Shown: positions 1 to 8,180 of the stretch, one piece after another
How positions within the stretch are numbered: position 1 is the stretch's first letter
Layout of the letters: every line of letters starts with the position of its first letter
Source: an uncultured Comamonas sp.
GTDB taxonomy: Bacteria > Pseudomonadota > Gammaproteobacteria > Burkholderiales > Burkholderiaceae_C
DNA: 45,001 nt
Direction: 5' to 3'
Assembly: GCA_947306475.1 (NCBI GenBank)
Contig: CAMZGS010000015.1
Location: 1-45,001 of the forward strand
The notes under the pieces: model-generated
Seen by the model: the letters and a program-made list of their open reading frames with translations, nothing else
Database searches by the model: none
What the model was told of the DNA's origin: nothing
Position numbers and translations under genes: made by a program

Positions 1-148
1 GGTTGTTGGACAGCACACCCTGGGGGTTCATGATGAAGTGCTGCTGCCGGGCGTCATGGGTCATGCCGGTGTTACGGATCAGGAAGTCGTAGTGGCCATG
101 GATCATGGCCAGGACTTGGGTGAGCCTATCAGGGCTGCCAGACGTCAT
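1..148 (-). CDS. Hypothetical protein, N-terminal part, cut by the window edge
   Basis: An open frame runs from an ATG at 148 to beyond position 1, giving the first 49 residues of a longer protein. A good Shine-Dalgarno (GGAGG, six bases before the ATG) supports the start. The visible part is soluble and rich in His, Asn and Gln; it contains RLTQVLAMIHGHYDFLIRNT and later MTHDARQQHFIMNPQGVLSN. I do not recognise the family. The ATG overlaps the stop of a tiny upstream frame (ATGA), which hints at translational coupling. The rest of the gene lies outside the window. Confidence 0.5.
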   Translation of the reverse strand, partial: MTSGSPDRLTQVLAMIHGHYDFLIRNTGMTHDARQQHFIMNPQGVLSNN

Positions 149-231
149 TGAGCGCCTCCACCAGGCAACAGGAAAGACACCTGGATGCCGACGCCCGTGA
201 TACCGGCCACGATGTGTGCTTTCAGGTTCAT
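145..231 (-). CDS. Possible small hydrophobic peptide (28 aa)
   Basis: This is a short frame, MNLKAHIVAGITGVGIQVSF onward, ending in LLPGGGAQ, whose stop overlaps the ATG of the partial gene downstream (ATGA). The hydrophobic stretch could be a membrane segment. A GTG at 243 preceded by GGAAG is an alternative start. The frame stays open up to 354, but that longer version would run antisense into the guanidine riboswitch of sugE, so I prefer a short form. The support is only the overlap and the hydrophobic pattern; it may be non-coding. Confidence 0.22.
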   Translation of the reverse strand: MNLKAHIVAGITGVGIQVSFLLPGGGAQ

Positions 232-338
232 GCTGACTTTCACAATGCTTCCAGCCTGCTCAAGGCGCCTGTCGTTCCAAAACCCGCCCCCACCGAGGCC
301 CATTTGGCACTTGTTAGACTGCGCCGCACGCAATGGCC

Positions 339-384
339 GTGGGGACGACCCCATGGCCCGATTTTCTTCCCGGGGACGACCCCA
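339..384 (+). promoter_or_regulatory. Guanidine-II (mini-ykkC) riboswitch
   Basis: Two tandem hairpins carry the identical core GGGGACGACCCC: the first at 341-352 (stem extended by 340/353), the second at 372-383. Each has four G-C pairs closing an ACGA loop, with an 18-base linker. This is the known signature of the mini-ykkC/guanidine-II RNA (paired hairpins with ACGR loops). The Shine-Dalgarno AAGGGG (391-396) follows within 8 bases. The CCCC of the second stem (380-383) could pair with the GGGG of the Shine-Dalgarno, so guanidine binding would free the ribosome site. The mechanism is inferred; the motif and its position are seen. Confidence 0.9.
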
Positions 385-401
385 GAATTCAAGGGGTGAC
401 C

Positions 402-722
402 ATGAATTGGTTCGTTCTCGTCGTTGCTGGCCTGTTTGAAATTGGCTGGGCCATTGGCCTCAAATATACGCAGGGATTCACACGCCTTTGGCCCACCGTG
501 GGCACCATCGCAGCCATTGTCCTGAGCATGGGACTGCTGGGCGTGGCCATGAAATCCCTTCCCGTCGGCACGGCCTATGCCATCTGGGTGGGCATAGGCA
601 CGGTTGGCACGGCCATCCTGGGCATGGTGCTGTTTGGCGAACCCGCCAACCTGCTGCGCATCGGCAGTCTGGCGTTGATCGTCATCGGCGTTGTCGGACT
701 AAAACTGGCAAGTACCGCCTGA
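402..722 (+). CDS. gdx: Guanidinium exporter Gdx/SugE (SMR family)
   Basis: This 106-residue, four-helix protein of the small multidrug resistance family has the usual length. Glu13, the conserved membrane carboxylate that couples substrate and proton exchange, is present in [16 protein letters not shown], and GLKYTxGFTRLWP is the SugE/Gdx variant rather than EmrE. These proteins work as antiparallel dimers in the inner membrane and export guanidinium in exchange for protons. The ATG at 402 is chosen because AAGGGG lies five bases upstream and the protein then begins [13 protein letters not shown], as in the family; a longer frame from 333 would read through the riboswitch. Regulation by guanidine through the preceding guanidine-II riboswitch fits the function. 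The old name is sugE. Confidence 0.93.
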   Translation: MNWFVLVVAGLFEIGWAIGLKYTQGFTRLWPTVGTIAAIVLSMGLLGVAMKSLPVGTAYAIWVGIGTVGTAILGMVLFGEPANLLRIGSLALIVIGVVGLKLASTA

Positions 723-991
723 AGACTCCCTGACAAAAGACAAAAACCACGCCACGTTTTTTGCGTGTGCAGGTGTCGCGCCTGCGCCAGATTGGCTGTG
801 TCCCGATGGTTCCAATGGGATATAAGGCAAGTCGCTACCAGCAGTAAGTTTTTTCAAATAACCGTTACCTACACTTACTCACTCTTCTCACTGTCGCTTG
901 TTATGCTCGCCGGCTGTGCCCGCGTGGCAGGTTGGGGGCGATTCATGCACAACACACACAGCGCACCCGACCCAGAAGCTCCTGAGAAGTC
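723..991. other. Intergenic region with no recognised gene
   Basis: This 269-base stretch separates gdx from the metallophosphoesterase. It is less GC-rich than its surroundings, especially 845-905. It probably holds the promoter of the downstream gene; TGTTATGCT near 899-907 could be a weak -10, but no matching -35 is evident. I see no RNA gene and no convincing terminator after gdx. Confidence 0.4.
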
Positions 992-2167
992 ATGCTGATC
1001 TTTCTTGCTCCCATTGCCTTGGTCGCCGCCTTATGGCTCTGGCACCCTCTCATCAACACGGGTTGGCGCTATTACCTTTGGGCTGTACTGGCGACCACCA
1101 TTTTGGGGGCACTGCCTGCTGGCTTGATCTGGGCCGCCCGCCAGACCGACATTGGTTACGCCGTCGTTGCCTATCTGCAAGTTCCTTCGGGCTGGCTGTT
1201 TGCCAGCATTGCCGGGGCCTGGCTGCTGGCCATCGTGCGTGACGTGCTGGCCCTGCTTGGCTGGGGCATGGGCAGCCCACAGATTGCCCATGCCCTGTGG
1301 CAGCCCAAGTACACCTTGATCGGGCTCAGCGTGATGCTGCTGGTGTGCGGCCACGCCTCCGTGCAAGGCATGCGTGTGCCACAGGTGCATGAGCAGGAGC
1401 TACGACTGGCCAGCCTGCCACCGGAGCTGGATGGCCTGCGCGTTGCGGTCATCGCCGACCTGCACGCCAGCCCGGTCAACAACATGTTCTACGTTCACGA
1501 GGTGGTACAACGCACCAACGCTGCCAAGCCCGACCTGATCGTGCTGCCCGGCGATCTGGTGGATGGCGATGCCGCCACGCAGGCCGCCAACATCGCAGCC
1601 CTGGCGGATCTGCAGGCCCCCCACGGAGTCTGGGCTGCCCCGGGCAACCACGAGTACTACAGCGGGTATGACGAATGGGCGGCGGTCTTTGCCAAACTGG
1701 GCCTGCCCTACCTGGCCAACCGGGCGCACACCATCGAAATTCGCGGCAAGCGCGTGACCATCTCCGGCGTGGGCGACCCCGCCTACCACCGCAGCCTGAT
1801 TCCCGTTGGCGGCGTTCCGCCAGACATCGTGAGCGTGGCGCAGCAGGCACAGGAGCAGGGCACACAGTTCCACATTCTGCTGGGGCATCAGCCCAAGATG
1901 GCGCGCCAATACGCCGCTGCGGGCAGCGTGCACCTGCAGATTGCCGGCCACACCCACGGCGGACATATCCGGGGCTTTGATCAGTTGGTGGTGGCCCGCG
2001 CCAACAACGGTTTTGTACGCGGGCGCTACGACATCGACGGCATGACGCTGTTCGTCAGCAGCGGCGCCGGGCTCTGGTCAGGTTTCACCCTGCGCCTGGG
2101 CGTACCATCGTCCATTGACGTGCTGACCCTGCGCAGCGAGAAAAAAACGCGCACCAGCGAAGACTGA
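992..2167 (+). CDS. Membrane-anchored metallophosphoesterase
   Basis: A 391-residue protein. Roughly residues 1-125 hold four hydrophobic segments that should anchor it in the inner membrane. From about residue 150 comes a calcineurin-like phosphoesterase domain with its metal-binding motifs in order: DLH (about 153), GDLVDGD (about 187), GNHEYY (about 217), LLGHQP (about 296) and GHTHGG (about 319). This set binds two metal ions and hydrolyses phosphoester bonds. The family resembles YaeI/YkuE-type enzymes fused to a membrane domain, and the natural substrate is unknown. A modest Shine-Dalgarno (GAGAAG) precedes the ATG. It stands alone, with no partner gene nearby. Confidence 0.88.
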   Translation: MLIFLAPIALVAALWLWHPLINTGWRYYLWAVLATTILGALPAGLIWAARQTDIGYAVVAYLQVPSGWLFASIAGAWLLAIVRDVLALLGWGMGSPQIAHALWQPKYTLIGLSVMLLVCGHASVQGMRVPQVHEQELRLASLPPELDGLRVAVIADLHASPVNNMFYVHEVVQRTNAAKPDLIVLPGDLVDGDAATQAANIAALADLQAPHGVWAAPGNHEYYSGYDEWAAVFAKLGLPYLANRAHTIEIRGKRVTISGVGDPAYHRSLIPVGGVPPDIVSVAQQAQEQGTQFHILLGHQPKMARQYAAAGSVHLQIAGHTHGGHIRGFDQLVVARANNGFVRGRYDIDGMTLFVSSGAGLWSGFTLRLGVPSSIDVLTLRSEKKTRTSED

Positions 2168-2312
2168 CCCACCACCTGCCATGGAAAGCACGGCAGGGCT
2201 TGTGCCTCTTCCACGCAGCCCCTGTTGGTAGCTGTGGTCTTGATTCCAGCCAGTACCAACCAAGATCCCGACAAAGCCGTCCGGGGCACCGGGTGTCGGA
2301 AAGACAACAAAA

Positions 2313-2340
2313 AACCCGCTTACCGTGGAGTAAGCGGGTT
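2313..2340 (-). terminator. Rho-independent terminator of the tRNA-Val pair
   Basis: Read on the minus strand, an 11-base stem AACCCGCTTAC / GTAAGCGGGTT closes a small loop and is followed by a run of T (the A tract at about 2307-2314 on the plus strand). It lies directly after the second tRNA-Val gene and should end the dnaQ-tRNA transcript. Confidence 0.85.
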
Positions 2341-2346
2341 CTGTCT

Positions 2347-2421
2347 TGGTGGGTCGTAGTGGGTTCGAACCACTGACCCCTGCCGTGTGAAGGCAGTGCT
2401 CTACCACTGAGCTAACGACCC
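2347..2421 (-). tRNA. tRNA-Val (anticodon CAC)
   Basis: This 75-base cloverleaf includes an encoded CCA end (2347-2349). On the minus strand the acceptor stem is GGGTCGT / ACGACCC, the D-arm begins TAGCTCAGTGGTAGAGC, and the anticodon stem CTGCC / GGCAG closes the loop TTCACAC, giving anticodon CAC, which reads GUG valine codons. The T arm has GGTTCGAACC. It is the distal one of two tandem copies. Confidence 0.95.
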
Positions 2422-2427
2422 AAATTC

Positions 2428-2502
2428 TGGTGGGTGATAGTGGGTTCGAACCACTGACCCCTGCCGTGTGAAGGCAGTGCTCTACCACTGAGCTAATCAC
2501 CC
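2428..2502 (-). tRNA. tRNA-Val (anticodon CAC), first of a tandem pair
   Basis: It has the same 75-base structure and the same body as its neighbour, with an encoded CCA. The acceptor stem is GGGTGAT / ATCACCC, so it differs from the other copy at pairs 5-68 and 6-67, and both changes are compensated. It begins 38 bases after the dnaQ stop on the same strand and is 6 bases from the second copy. Co-transcription with dnaQ is possible; a CATAAT box in the gap (around 2525-2532) could be its own -10. Confidence 0.95.
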
Positions 2503-2540
2503 GTTCACCGTTGCGTGAAGCCGCAATTATGACACAACTT

Positions 2541-3275
2541 TTAGCGGCTTTCGGACAAACGCCACACTGTTTTTCCGCCGGAAGCCTTGTCCAGCTCGGC
2601 CAGCACGGCCTCGTGCGCGGCCAGTTCCTGCTCGTTGGCGGTCAGGACCGGCAGCTGCAGGCCGCTGACGTCCAGGCGCTGCACGCTTGCGCCAACGCCG
2701 GCGCTGCTGGCATTCGGCCCGGGAGCATCAGCCGCATCGTCGCTCAGCAGGGCGTGCTGGCCACGGGTCATGTAGATATAGACGTCGGCCAGCAGCTGGG
2801 CGTCCAGCAAGGCGCCGTGGAAGGTGCGGCCCGAGTTGTCCACGCCCAGACGATCGCACAGCGCGTCCAGCGAGTTGCGCTTGCCCGGGTACAACTCCTT
2901 GGCCAGAACCAGGGAGTCGGTGATGCCGGCCACGTAGTGCTCCAGCGGCGGCAAACCCAGCAGGGACAGCTCCTTGTTCAGAAAGCCCACGTCGAACGGA
3001 GCGTTGTGAATGATGAGGTGCGCGCCCTCCAGGTACTTCAGGATGGTCTGCACCTGCTCGGCAAACTTGGGCTTGGTGCTCAGGAACTCGGTGGTCAGGC
3101 CGTGCACGCGCAGCGCATCCTCGTGGCTGTCGCGCTCAGGGTTGAAGTACAGGTGCAGATCGTTGCCGCTGAGCTTGCGCCCCAGCAGCTCCACACAGCC
3201 CAGCTCGATGATGCGGTCGCCGTTCTCAGGCGACAGGCCGGTGGTTTCGGTATCCAGGACGATGAAGCGTTGCAT
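2541..3275 (-). CDS. dnaQ: DNA polymerase III epsilon subunit (3'-5' proofreading exonuclease)
   Basis: A 244-residue DnaQ, the editing exonuclease of the replicative polymerase core. Exo I DTETTGLSPENGDRIIELG lies at residues 8-26, Exo II is HNAPFDVGFLNKE near 91, and Exo III of the epsilon type, HGALLDAQLLADVY, lies near 153; the acidic and His metal ligands are all present. The tail after about residue 175 is variable; in known epsilon subunits this part contacts the alpha subunit. The length matches the family (about 240). It lies downstream of the isc genes and directly upstream of two tRNA-Val genes. Confidence 0.96.
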   Translation of the reverse strand: MQRFIVLDTETTGLSPENGDRIIELGCVELLGRKLSGNDLHLYFNPERDSHEDALRVHGLTTEFLSTKPKFAEQVQTILKYLEGAHLIIHNAPFDVGFLNKELSLLGLPPLEHYVAGITDSLVLAKELYPGKRNSLDALCDRLGVDNSGRTFHGALLDAQLLADVYIYMTRGQHALLSDDAADAPGPNASSAGVGASVQRLDVSGLQLPVLTANEQELAAHEAVLAELDKASGGKTVWRLSESR

Positions 3276-3285
3276 GGTGTTTTTT

Positions 3286-3365
3286 ATAGCACTTACCGCT
3301 TGCCATACAACAAATTCAGGATTGATTCATCCTGAAATCATTGCACAGCAAGCGGTAGAAGCTAT
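3286..3365. repeat. Palindromic interspersed repeat (80 bp), iscA-dnaQ gap
   Basis: The outer arms ATAGCACTTACCGCTTGC (3286-3303) and GCAAGCGGTAGAAGCTAT (3348-3365) are inverted copies with few mismatches. A second perfect inner stem, TTCAGGAT / ATCCTGAA, lies at 3315-3336. It fills almost the whole gap between iscA and dnaQ. The atagc...gctat ends recur at 27631, 32802 and 41133. On the plus strand it is followed by six T, but both flanking genes read the other way. Confidence 0.7.
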
Positions 3366-3370
3366 GTTTT

Positions 3371-3694
3371 TTAAACCCGGAAGCTCTCACCGCAGCCGCA
3401 GCGGTCACGCTCGTTGGGGTTGTTGAATTTGAAGCTTTCGTTCAGGCCCTCGCGCACAAAGTCCAGCTCGGTGCCATCCAGAAAGGGCAGTGCATCGGGG
3501 CGAACGAGTACCTTCACGCCGTGCTGCTCAAAGATCAGATCGTCGTCCTGCTGGGCATCGACGTATTCCAGTTGGTAGGACAGTCCCGAGCAGCCCGTGG
3601 GCTTGACGCCCAGGCGCACGCCAATGGCCTGGCTGTTGCGCTGCAAGTGGTTGACCATGTGGCGCGCGGCCGCTTCCGTCAAAGTGATGGACAT
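3371..3694 (-). CDS. iscA: Iron-sulfur cluster carrier IscA (A-type)
   Basis: A 107-residue A-type carrier that accepts iron or Fe-S clusters from the scaffold and passes them to apoproteins. The three conserved cysteines are present: GVKPTGCSGLSY near residue 35 and the C-terminal CGCGESF. The length is that of IscA. It lies 30 bases after the iscU-like gene in the order iscR-iscS-iscU-iscA, which favours IscA over ErpA. The usual next genes hscB, hscA and fdx are absent; a palindromic repeat and dnaQ follow instead. Confidence 0.9.
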   Translation of the reverse strand: MSITLTEAAARHMVNHLQRNSQAIGVRLGVKPTGCSGLSYQLEYVDAQQDDDLIFEQHGVKVLVRPDALPFLDGTELDFVREGLNESFKFNNPNERDRCGCGESFRV

Positions 3695-3724
3695 GAGATT
3701 GCTTCCTTTGCTTCTGTTCTTGCT

Positions 3725-4120
3725 TTACGCCAGCACGGCCTGCTGGCGACGGTAGTCGTCAATGGCTGCGCGCAAGGCATCCTGTGCCAGCAGCGCGCAA
3801 TGAAGTTTCAGGGGCGGCAGCGCCAGCGCCGCAACCAGACGGTTGGCATCCAGGCTGGCGGCCTGCTCCAGGGACTGGCCCTGCACCCACTCACTCAGCA
3901 GCGAGGCGCAGGCGATGGTGGCCGGGCAGCCGTAGGCCTTGAAGCGTACGGCGTCGATGATGGCATCGCCCGCCACATGCAGCTGCCACTGGAGCAACTG
4001 GCCTTGTTCCAGCGCGCCGACCACGGCGGTGCCGGTCTGGGCTGCGCCACGCTCCAGCGTGCCGACGTTGCGCGGCTGCTGGAAATGCTCCAGCAGCAGG
4101 GGGGAATACGGTGTACGCAT
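3725..4120 (-). CDS. IscU/NifU-like scaffold homologue lacking the first cluster ligands
   Basis: A 131-residue protein in the position of iscU, starting ten bases after iscS. It keeps the N-terminal YSPLLLEHFQQPRNVGTLERG, the second cysteine in FKAYGCPATIA and the third in LPPLKLHCALLAQDAL. The first ligand motif, normally GAPACGDVMKLQI with a Cys and an Asp that binds or exchanges the cluster, is replaced by VGALEQGQLLQWQLHV, so both residues are gone. A canonical scaffold function is therefore doubtful. It may be a specialised or regulatory partner of IscS, or the true IscU may be encoded elsewhere. The start is the ATG at 4120. Confidence 0.8.
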   Translation of the reverse strand: MRTPYSPLLLEHFQQPRNVGTLERGAAQTGTAVVGALEQGQLLQWQLHVAGDAIIDAVRFKAYGCPATIACASLLSEWVQGQSLEQAASLDANRLVAALALPPLKLHCALLAQDALRAAIDDYRRQQAVLA

Positions 4121-4130
4121 GTGCCCTCCC

Positions 4131-5336
4131 CTACTGCGCCGCAGCGCCACCATCCAGACCGGGCAGCGGGCTGATGGCACGCAACCGGGCCACGCAGCGC
4201 TGCATGCAGTCCAGAGCGCGGTCGATGTCGGCCTCGGTGGTAAAGCGCCCGAAGGTGATGCGCAAGGTGCTGTGCGCCAGTGCATCGCTGCGCCCCAGGG
4301 CACGCAGCACATGGCTGGGCTCCAGGCTGGCCGAGGTGCAGGCCGAGCCGCTGGACAGCGCCAGCTGCGGCATGCCCATGAGCAGCGCCTCGCCTTCCAC
4401 GTAGGGCACGCTGATGTTGACATTGTGCGGCACGCGCCGATCCAAGTCGCCATTGATGACGATGGGCTCCAGCGCCTTGAGGCCCGCCAGCAGGCGCTGC
4501 TGCAAGGCGCGGGCATGCGCCAGGTCCTGCGCCATTTCTTCCCTGGCCAGAGCAAAGGCCTTGCCCATGCCGACGATCTGGTGCGTGGCCAGCGTGCCCG
4601 AGCGCATGCCGCGCTCCTGTCCGCCGCCGTGGATTTGCGCCTGCACGCGCACGCGCGGCTTGCGCCCGACGTACAGCGCGCCAATGCCCTTGGGGCCATA
4701 GGTCTTGTGCGATGCCAGGCTCATCAGGTCGATGGGCATGTTCTGCACATCCAGCACCATCTTGCCCGTGGCCTGGGCGGCATCGACGTGAAAGATCACG
4801 CCGCGCTCGCGACACAGGCTGCCCAGCGCGTGCAGATCCTGGATGACGCCGATTTCGTTGTTCACCGCCATCACGCTGGCGGCAATGGTGTCGGGGCGCA
4901 GCGCGGCGGCAAAGGCGTCGAGATCGACCAGGCCGTTGGGCAGCACGTCCAGATAGGTGACCTCAAAGCCCTGCCCCTGCAACGCGTGCATGGTGTCCAG
5001 CACGGCCTTGTGCTCGGTCTTGACGGTGACGAGGTGGCGGCCCTTGTCCTGGTAGCTCTGCGCCACGCCCTTGAGGGCCAGGTTGTTGGATTCGGTGGCA
5101 CCACTGGTCCAGACAATGTCGCGCGCCTGGGCTCCGATCAGATCGGCCACCTGACGGCGTGCCTGCTCGACGGCCTCCTCTGCCTCCCACCCCCAGGCGT
5201 GGCTGCCCGAGGCGGCATTGCCGAAGTGCTCGGCCAGCCAGGGCAGCATGGCCTCCACCACCCGGGGATCAACCGGCGTGGTGGCGCCATAGTCCAGATA
5301 GATGGGTCGCTCGGAGGCAGCATGTGCTGATGACAA
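4131..5336 (-). CDS. iscS: Cysteine desulfurase IscS
   Basis: A 401-residue PLP enzyme that takes sulfur from cysteine and holds it as a persulfide for Fe-S assembly. Visible are the N-terminal [11 protein letters not shown], the PLP lysine in [12 protein letters not shown], and the mobile catalytic loop [21 protein letters not shown] with the active cysteine. I chose a TTG start at 5336 because AAGGAG lies eight bases upstream; it follows the iscR stop by 13 bases and gives the usual IscS length. An ATG at 5399 would overlap iscR and has no ribosome site. Confidence 0.9.
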   Translation of the reverse strand: MSSAHAASERPIYLDYGATTPVDPRVVEAMLPWLAEHFGNAASGSHAWGWEAEEAVEQARRQVADLIGAQARDIVWTSGATESNNLALKGVAQSYQDKGRHLVTVKTEHKAVLDTMHALQGQGFEVTYLDVLPNGLVDLDAFAAALRPDTIAASVMAVNNEIGVIQDLHALGSLCRERGVIFHVDAAQATGKMVLDVQNMPIDLMSLASHKTYGPKGIGALYVGRKPRVRVQAQIHGGGQERGMRSGTLATHQIVGMGKAFALAREEMAQDLAHARALQQRLLAGLKALEPIVINGDLDRRVPHNVNISVPYVEGEALLMGMPQLALSSGSACTSASLEPSHVLRALGRSDALAHSTLRITFGRFTTEADIDRALDCMQRCVARLRAISPLPGLDGGAAAQ

Positions 5337-5349
5337 GGCCGGCGCTCCT

Positions 5350-5886
5350 TCAGGACTTGTTGAAGGCGTTGCCCAGTGCGAACACCGAATTGGGGGCATT
5401 CACCCGGATGGGCTTGACCACGGGCGCCGAGGAAATGGCGCGGCGCACGACGGGCTTGTCCTCGATCTGGATGCCGCGTGCCAGTTGCTCATCAACCAGT
5501 TTCTGCAGGGTGACCGAGTCCAGGAACTCCACCATGTGGCGATTGAGCGCCGTCCACAGGTCGTGCGTCATGCAGCGACCATGGTCGCCCAGACAGTTTT
5601 CCTTGCCGCTGCACTGGGTGGCGTCGATGGGTTCATCGACCGAGACGATGATGTCGGTCACCGTGATCTCCGAGGCCTTGCGCGCCAGGGTGTAACCACC
5701 GCCGGGGCCGCGCGTGGACTCCACCAGCTCGTTGCGGCGCAGCTTGCCGAACAATTGCTCCAGGTAAGACAAGGAAATTTGCTGGCGCTGGCTGATGGCC
5801 GCCAGGGTGACCGGGCCGCTGTTCTGCCGCAAAGCCAGGTCAATCATCGCCGTCACTGCAAAACGGCCTTTGGTTGTCAAACGCAT
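5350..5886 (-). CDS. iscR: Fe-S responsive Rrf2 regulator IscR
   Basis: A 178-residue Rrf2-family transcription factor that senses Fe-S status by binding a [2Fe-2S] cluster. The N-terminal winged helix starts [20 protein letters not shown]. The cluster cysteines appear as C-x5-C-x5-C in [14 protein letters not shown]. The second ATG (5886) is preferred over 5892 because AGGA then lies at proper spacing and MRLT is the family start. It is the first gene of the isc operon and probably autoregulates through the site just upstream. Confidence 0.95.
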   Translation of the reverse strand: MRLTTKGRFAVTAMIDLALRQNSGPVTLAAISQRQQISLSYLEQLFGKLRRNELVESTRGPGGGYTLARKASEITVTDIIVSVDEPIDATQCSGKENCLGDHGRCMTHDLWTALNRHMVEFLDSVTLQKLVDEQLARGIQIEDKPVVRRAISSAPVVKPIRVNAPNSVFALGNAFNKS

Positions 5887-5971
5887 AGTCATTTCCTTTG
5901 CTTCTGAAGTGACGAAAACCGATGCCGCACCCTTGTGGGGCTGCGGCGTCTTTCTTTGAGTAATTCGCGCA

Positions 5972-6006
5972 ACTGTAGCACAAAACCACTTACCTTAGTC
6001 GGATAA
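5972..6006 (-). promoter_or_regulatory. Putative iscR promoter with IscR type-1-like site
   Basis: On the minus strand ATCCGACTAAGGTAAGTGG resembles the IscR type 1 box (GACT-x-AGT core) and overlaps a -35-like GACTAA (5995-6000). An extended -10, TGCTACAGT, follows 17 bases later (TACAGT at 5972-5977). This arrangement, with the operator on the -35, matches known iscR autorepression. The right half of the site is degenerate. Confidence 0.45.
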
Positions 6007-6061
6007 AGTGAGATTGCACTTTTCGAGCATGTTCCTGCTCTCTTCGCTGGCCCGCGCGCTC

Positions 6062-8125
6062 CTACGCCACGCCCAGCAGTTGCTGTTTGAGCAGCGCCAG
6101 CCGGTCGCGCAGCCGCGCTGCTGCCTCGAACTCCAGACGCCTGGCGCAATCCAGCATATCTTTTTCCACCCGCTTGATCTCTTTGGCCAGCTCAGCCTCA
6201 GACAACGGCAGAGCCTGCTGCTGCGCTGACGCCAGCGCCACTTCCTTGTCTTGCTGGGTGCGTTTGTCGCTGTACACACCGTCGATCAGATCCTTGACAC
6301 GCTTGACGATGGCCTGCGGCTCAATGCCATGCGCCGCGTTGTAGGCGATCTGCTTGGCGCGACGGCGTTCGGTTTCATCGATCGCCTTGCGCATGGAATC
6401 GGTGATGCGGTCAGCATACAGGATCGCCTTGCCATGCAGATTGCGCGCTGCGCGACCAATGGTCTGGATCAGGCTGCGCTCGGCACGCAGGAAGCCTTCC
6501 TTGTCGGCATCGAGGATGGCCACCAGCGACACCTCGGGGATGTCCAGCCCCTCGCGCAACAGGTTGATGCCCACCAGCACATCGAACACCCCCAGGCGCA
6601 GGTCGCGAATGATCTCCACGCGCTCCACCGTGTCCACATCCGAGTGCAGATAGCGCACCTTGACGCCGTTTTCGCTCAGGTATTCGGTCAGCTGCTCGGC
6701 CATGCGCTTGGTCAGCGTGGTGATCAGCACGCGCTCGCCCTGCTGCACGCGCAGGCGGATCTCCTGCAGCACATCATCGACCTGGTGCGTGGCCGGGCGC
6801 ACTTCAATCTCCGGATCCACCAGTCCCGTGGGGCGCACCACCTGCTCGACGATCTGGCCCGAGTGGCTCTTTTCATACTCCGCTGGCGTGGCCGAGACAA
6901 AGATCACCTGGCGCATGCGCTGCTCGAATTCCTCGAACTTGAGTGGCCGGTTGTCCAGTGCCGAAGGCAGGCGAAAGCCGTACTCGACCAACGTGGTCTT
7001 GCGCTGGCGGTCACCGTTGTACATGGCGTTGAGCTGGCCAATCATCTGGTGGCTCTCGTCCAGGAACATGATCGCGTCCCTGGGCAGGTAGTCCGTCAGC
7101 GTGGCCGGTGGCTCACCCGGGGCAGCTCCCGACAGATGGCGCGAATAGTTCTCGATGCCCTTGCAGTGCCCCAGCTCGGAGAGCATTTCCAGATCAAAGC
7201 GCGTGCGCTGCTCCAGACGCTGCGCTTCCACCAGCTTGCCCATGTCCACAAGCTGCCTGACGCGCTCGCGCAGCTCCTCCTTGATGGTTTCCACGGCGCG
7301 CAGCACCACATCGCGCGGCGTGACGTAGTGGCTGCTGGGGTACACCGCAAAACGCGGAATGCTGTGCTGTACGCGGCCCGTGAGCGGGTCGAACAATTGC
7401 AGCGCCTCGACCTCATCGTCAAACAGCTCGATGCGGATGGCCAGCTCCGAGTGTTCGGCCGGAAACACGTCGATGGTGTCGCCACGCACGCGGAATTTGC
7501 CCCGGCTGAAATCCTCATCGCTGCGCTGGTACTGCATGCGCACCAGCTGCGCAATCAGATCGCGCTGGGCGATGCGGTCGCCCTGGCGCAGCATCAGCAC
7601 CATCTGGTGGTAGCTCTCGGGCTCGCCAATGCCGTAGATGGCCGACACCGTGGCCACGATCACCACATCGCGGCGCTCCAGCAGGCTTTTGGTGCACGAC
7701 AGGCGCATCTGCTCGATGTGCTCGTTGATGGCGCTGTCCTTTTCAATGAACAGGTCGCGCTGCGGCACATAGGCTTCGGGCTGGTAGTAGTCGTAGTAGC
7801 TGACGAAATACTCCACCGCGTTCTTCGGAAAGAACTCGCGGAATTCGGAATACAGCTGCGCCGCCAGCGTCTTGTTGGGCGCAAACACAATGGCCGGGCG
7901 CCCCAGGCGCGCAATCACATTGGCCATGGTGAAGGTCTTGCCCGAGCCGGTCACGCCCAGCAGGGTCTGGAAGGCCTCGCCATCACGCACCCCCTCGACC
8001 AGTTGCTCGATGGCCGCAGGCTGATCTCCTGCGGGTGGATAGGGCTGAAAAAGTGCAAACGGCGAGTTGTCAAAGTGAACAAACTGCCCTGCCCTGCTGG
8101 CCGGGGCTGCGGTGACATCGTGCAT
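6062..8125 (-). CDS. uvrB: Excinuclease ABC subunit B
   Basis: A 687-residue UvrB, the damage-verifying helicase-like subunit of nucleotide excision repair that receives DNA from UvrA and recruits UvrC. It shows Walker [15 protein letters not shown] near residue 60, the beta-hairpin region [13 protein letters not shown], the DEAD-like FLDESHQM, the helicase motif [15 protein letters not shown], and a C-terminal UVR motif of paired helices ending [16 protein letters not shown]. The length is typical. It is transcribed away from the efflux operon, with a 150-base divergent gap. I see no LexA box there. Confidence 0.97.
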   Translation of the reverse strand: MHDVTAAPASRAGQFVHFDNSPFALFQPYPPAGDQPAAIEQLVEGVRDGEAFQTLLGVTGSGKTFTMANVIARLGRPAIVFAPNKTLAAQLYSEFREFFPKNAVEYFVSYYDYYQPEAYVPQRDLFIEKDSAINEHIEQMRLSCTKSLLERRDVVIVATVSAIYGIGEPESYHQMVLMLRQGDRIAQRDLIAQLVRMQYQRSDEDFSRGKFRVRGDTIDVFPAEHSELAIRIELFDDEVEALQLFDPLTGRVQHSIPRFAVYPSSHYVTPRDVVLRAVETIKEELRERVRQLVDMGKLVEAQRLEQRTRFDLEMLSELGHCKGIENYSRHLSGAAPGEPPATLTDYLPRDAIMFLDESHQMIGQLNAMYNGDRQRKTTLVEYGFRLPSALDNRPLKFEEFEQRMRQVIFVSATPAEYEKSHSGQIVEQVVRPTGLVDPEIEVRPATHQVDDVLQEIRLRVQQGERVLITTLTKRMAEQLTEYLSENGVKVRYLHSDVDTVERVEIIRDLRLGVFDVLVGINLLREGLDIPEVSLVAILDADKEGFLRAERSLIQTIGRAARNLHGKAILYADRITDSMRKAIDETERRRAKQIAYNAAHGIEPQAIVKRVKDLIDGVYSDKRTQQDKEVALASAQQQALPLSEAELAKEIKRVEKDMLDCARRLEFEAAARLRDRLALLKQQLLGVA

Positions 8126-8180
8126 GGGGAAGTTCCAAGGCGGGAGGGGTGGTGCGAACCGGAAATAGCGACAAACTGCT

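Noticed and set aside
765..998. A short frame containing a lipobox-like LVMLAGC
   Set aside because: It has no ribosome site, a charged Arg/Cys-rich start before the hydrophobic stretch, and overlaps the start of the metallophosphoesterase. The match to a lipobox is probably chance.
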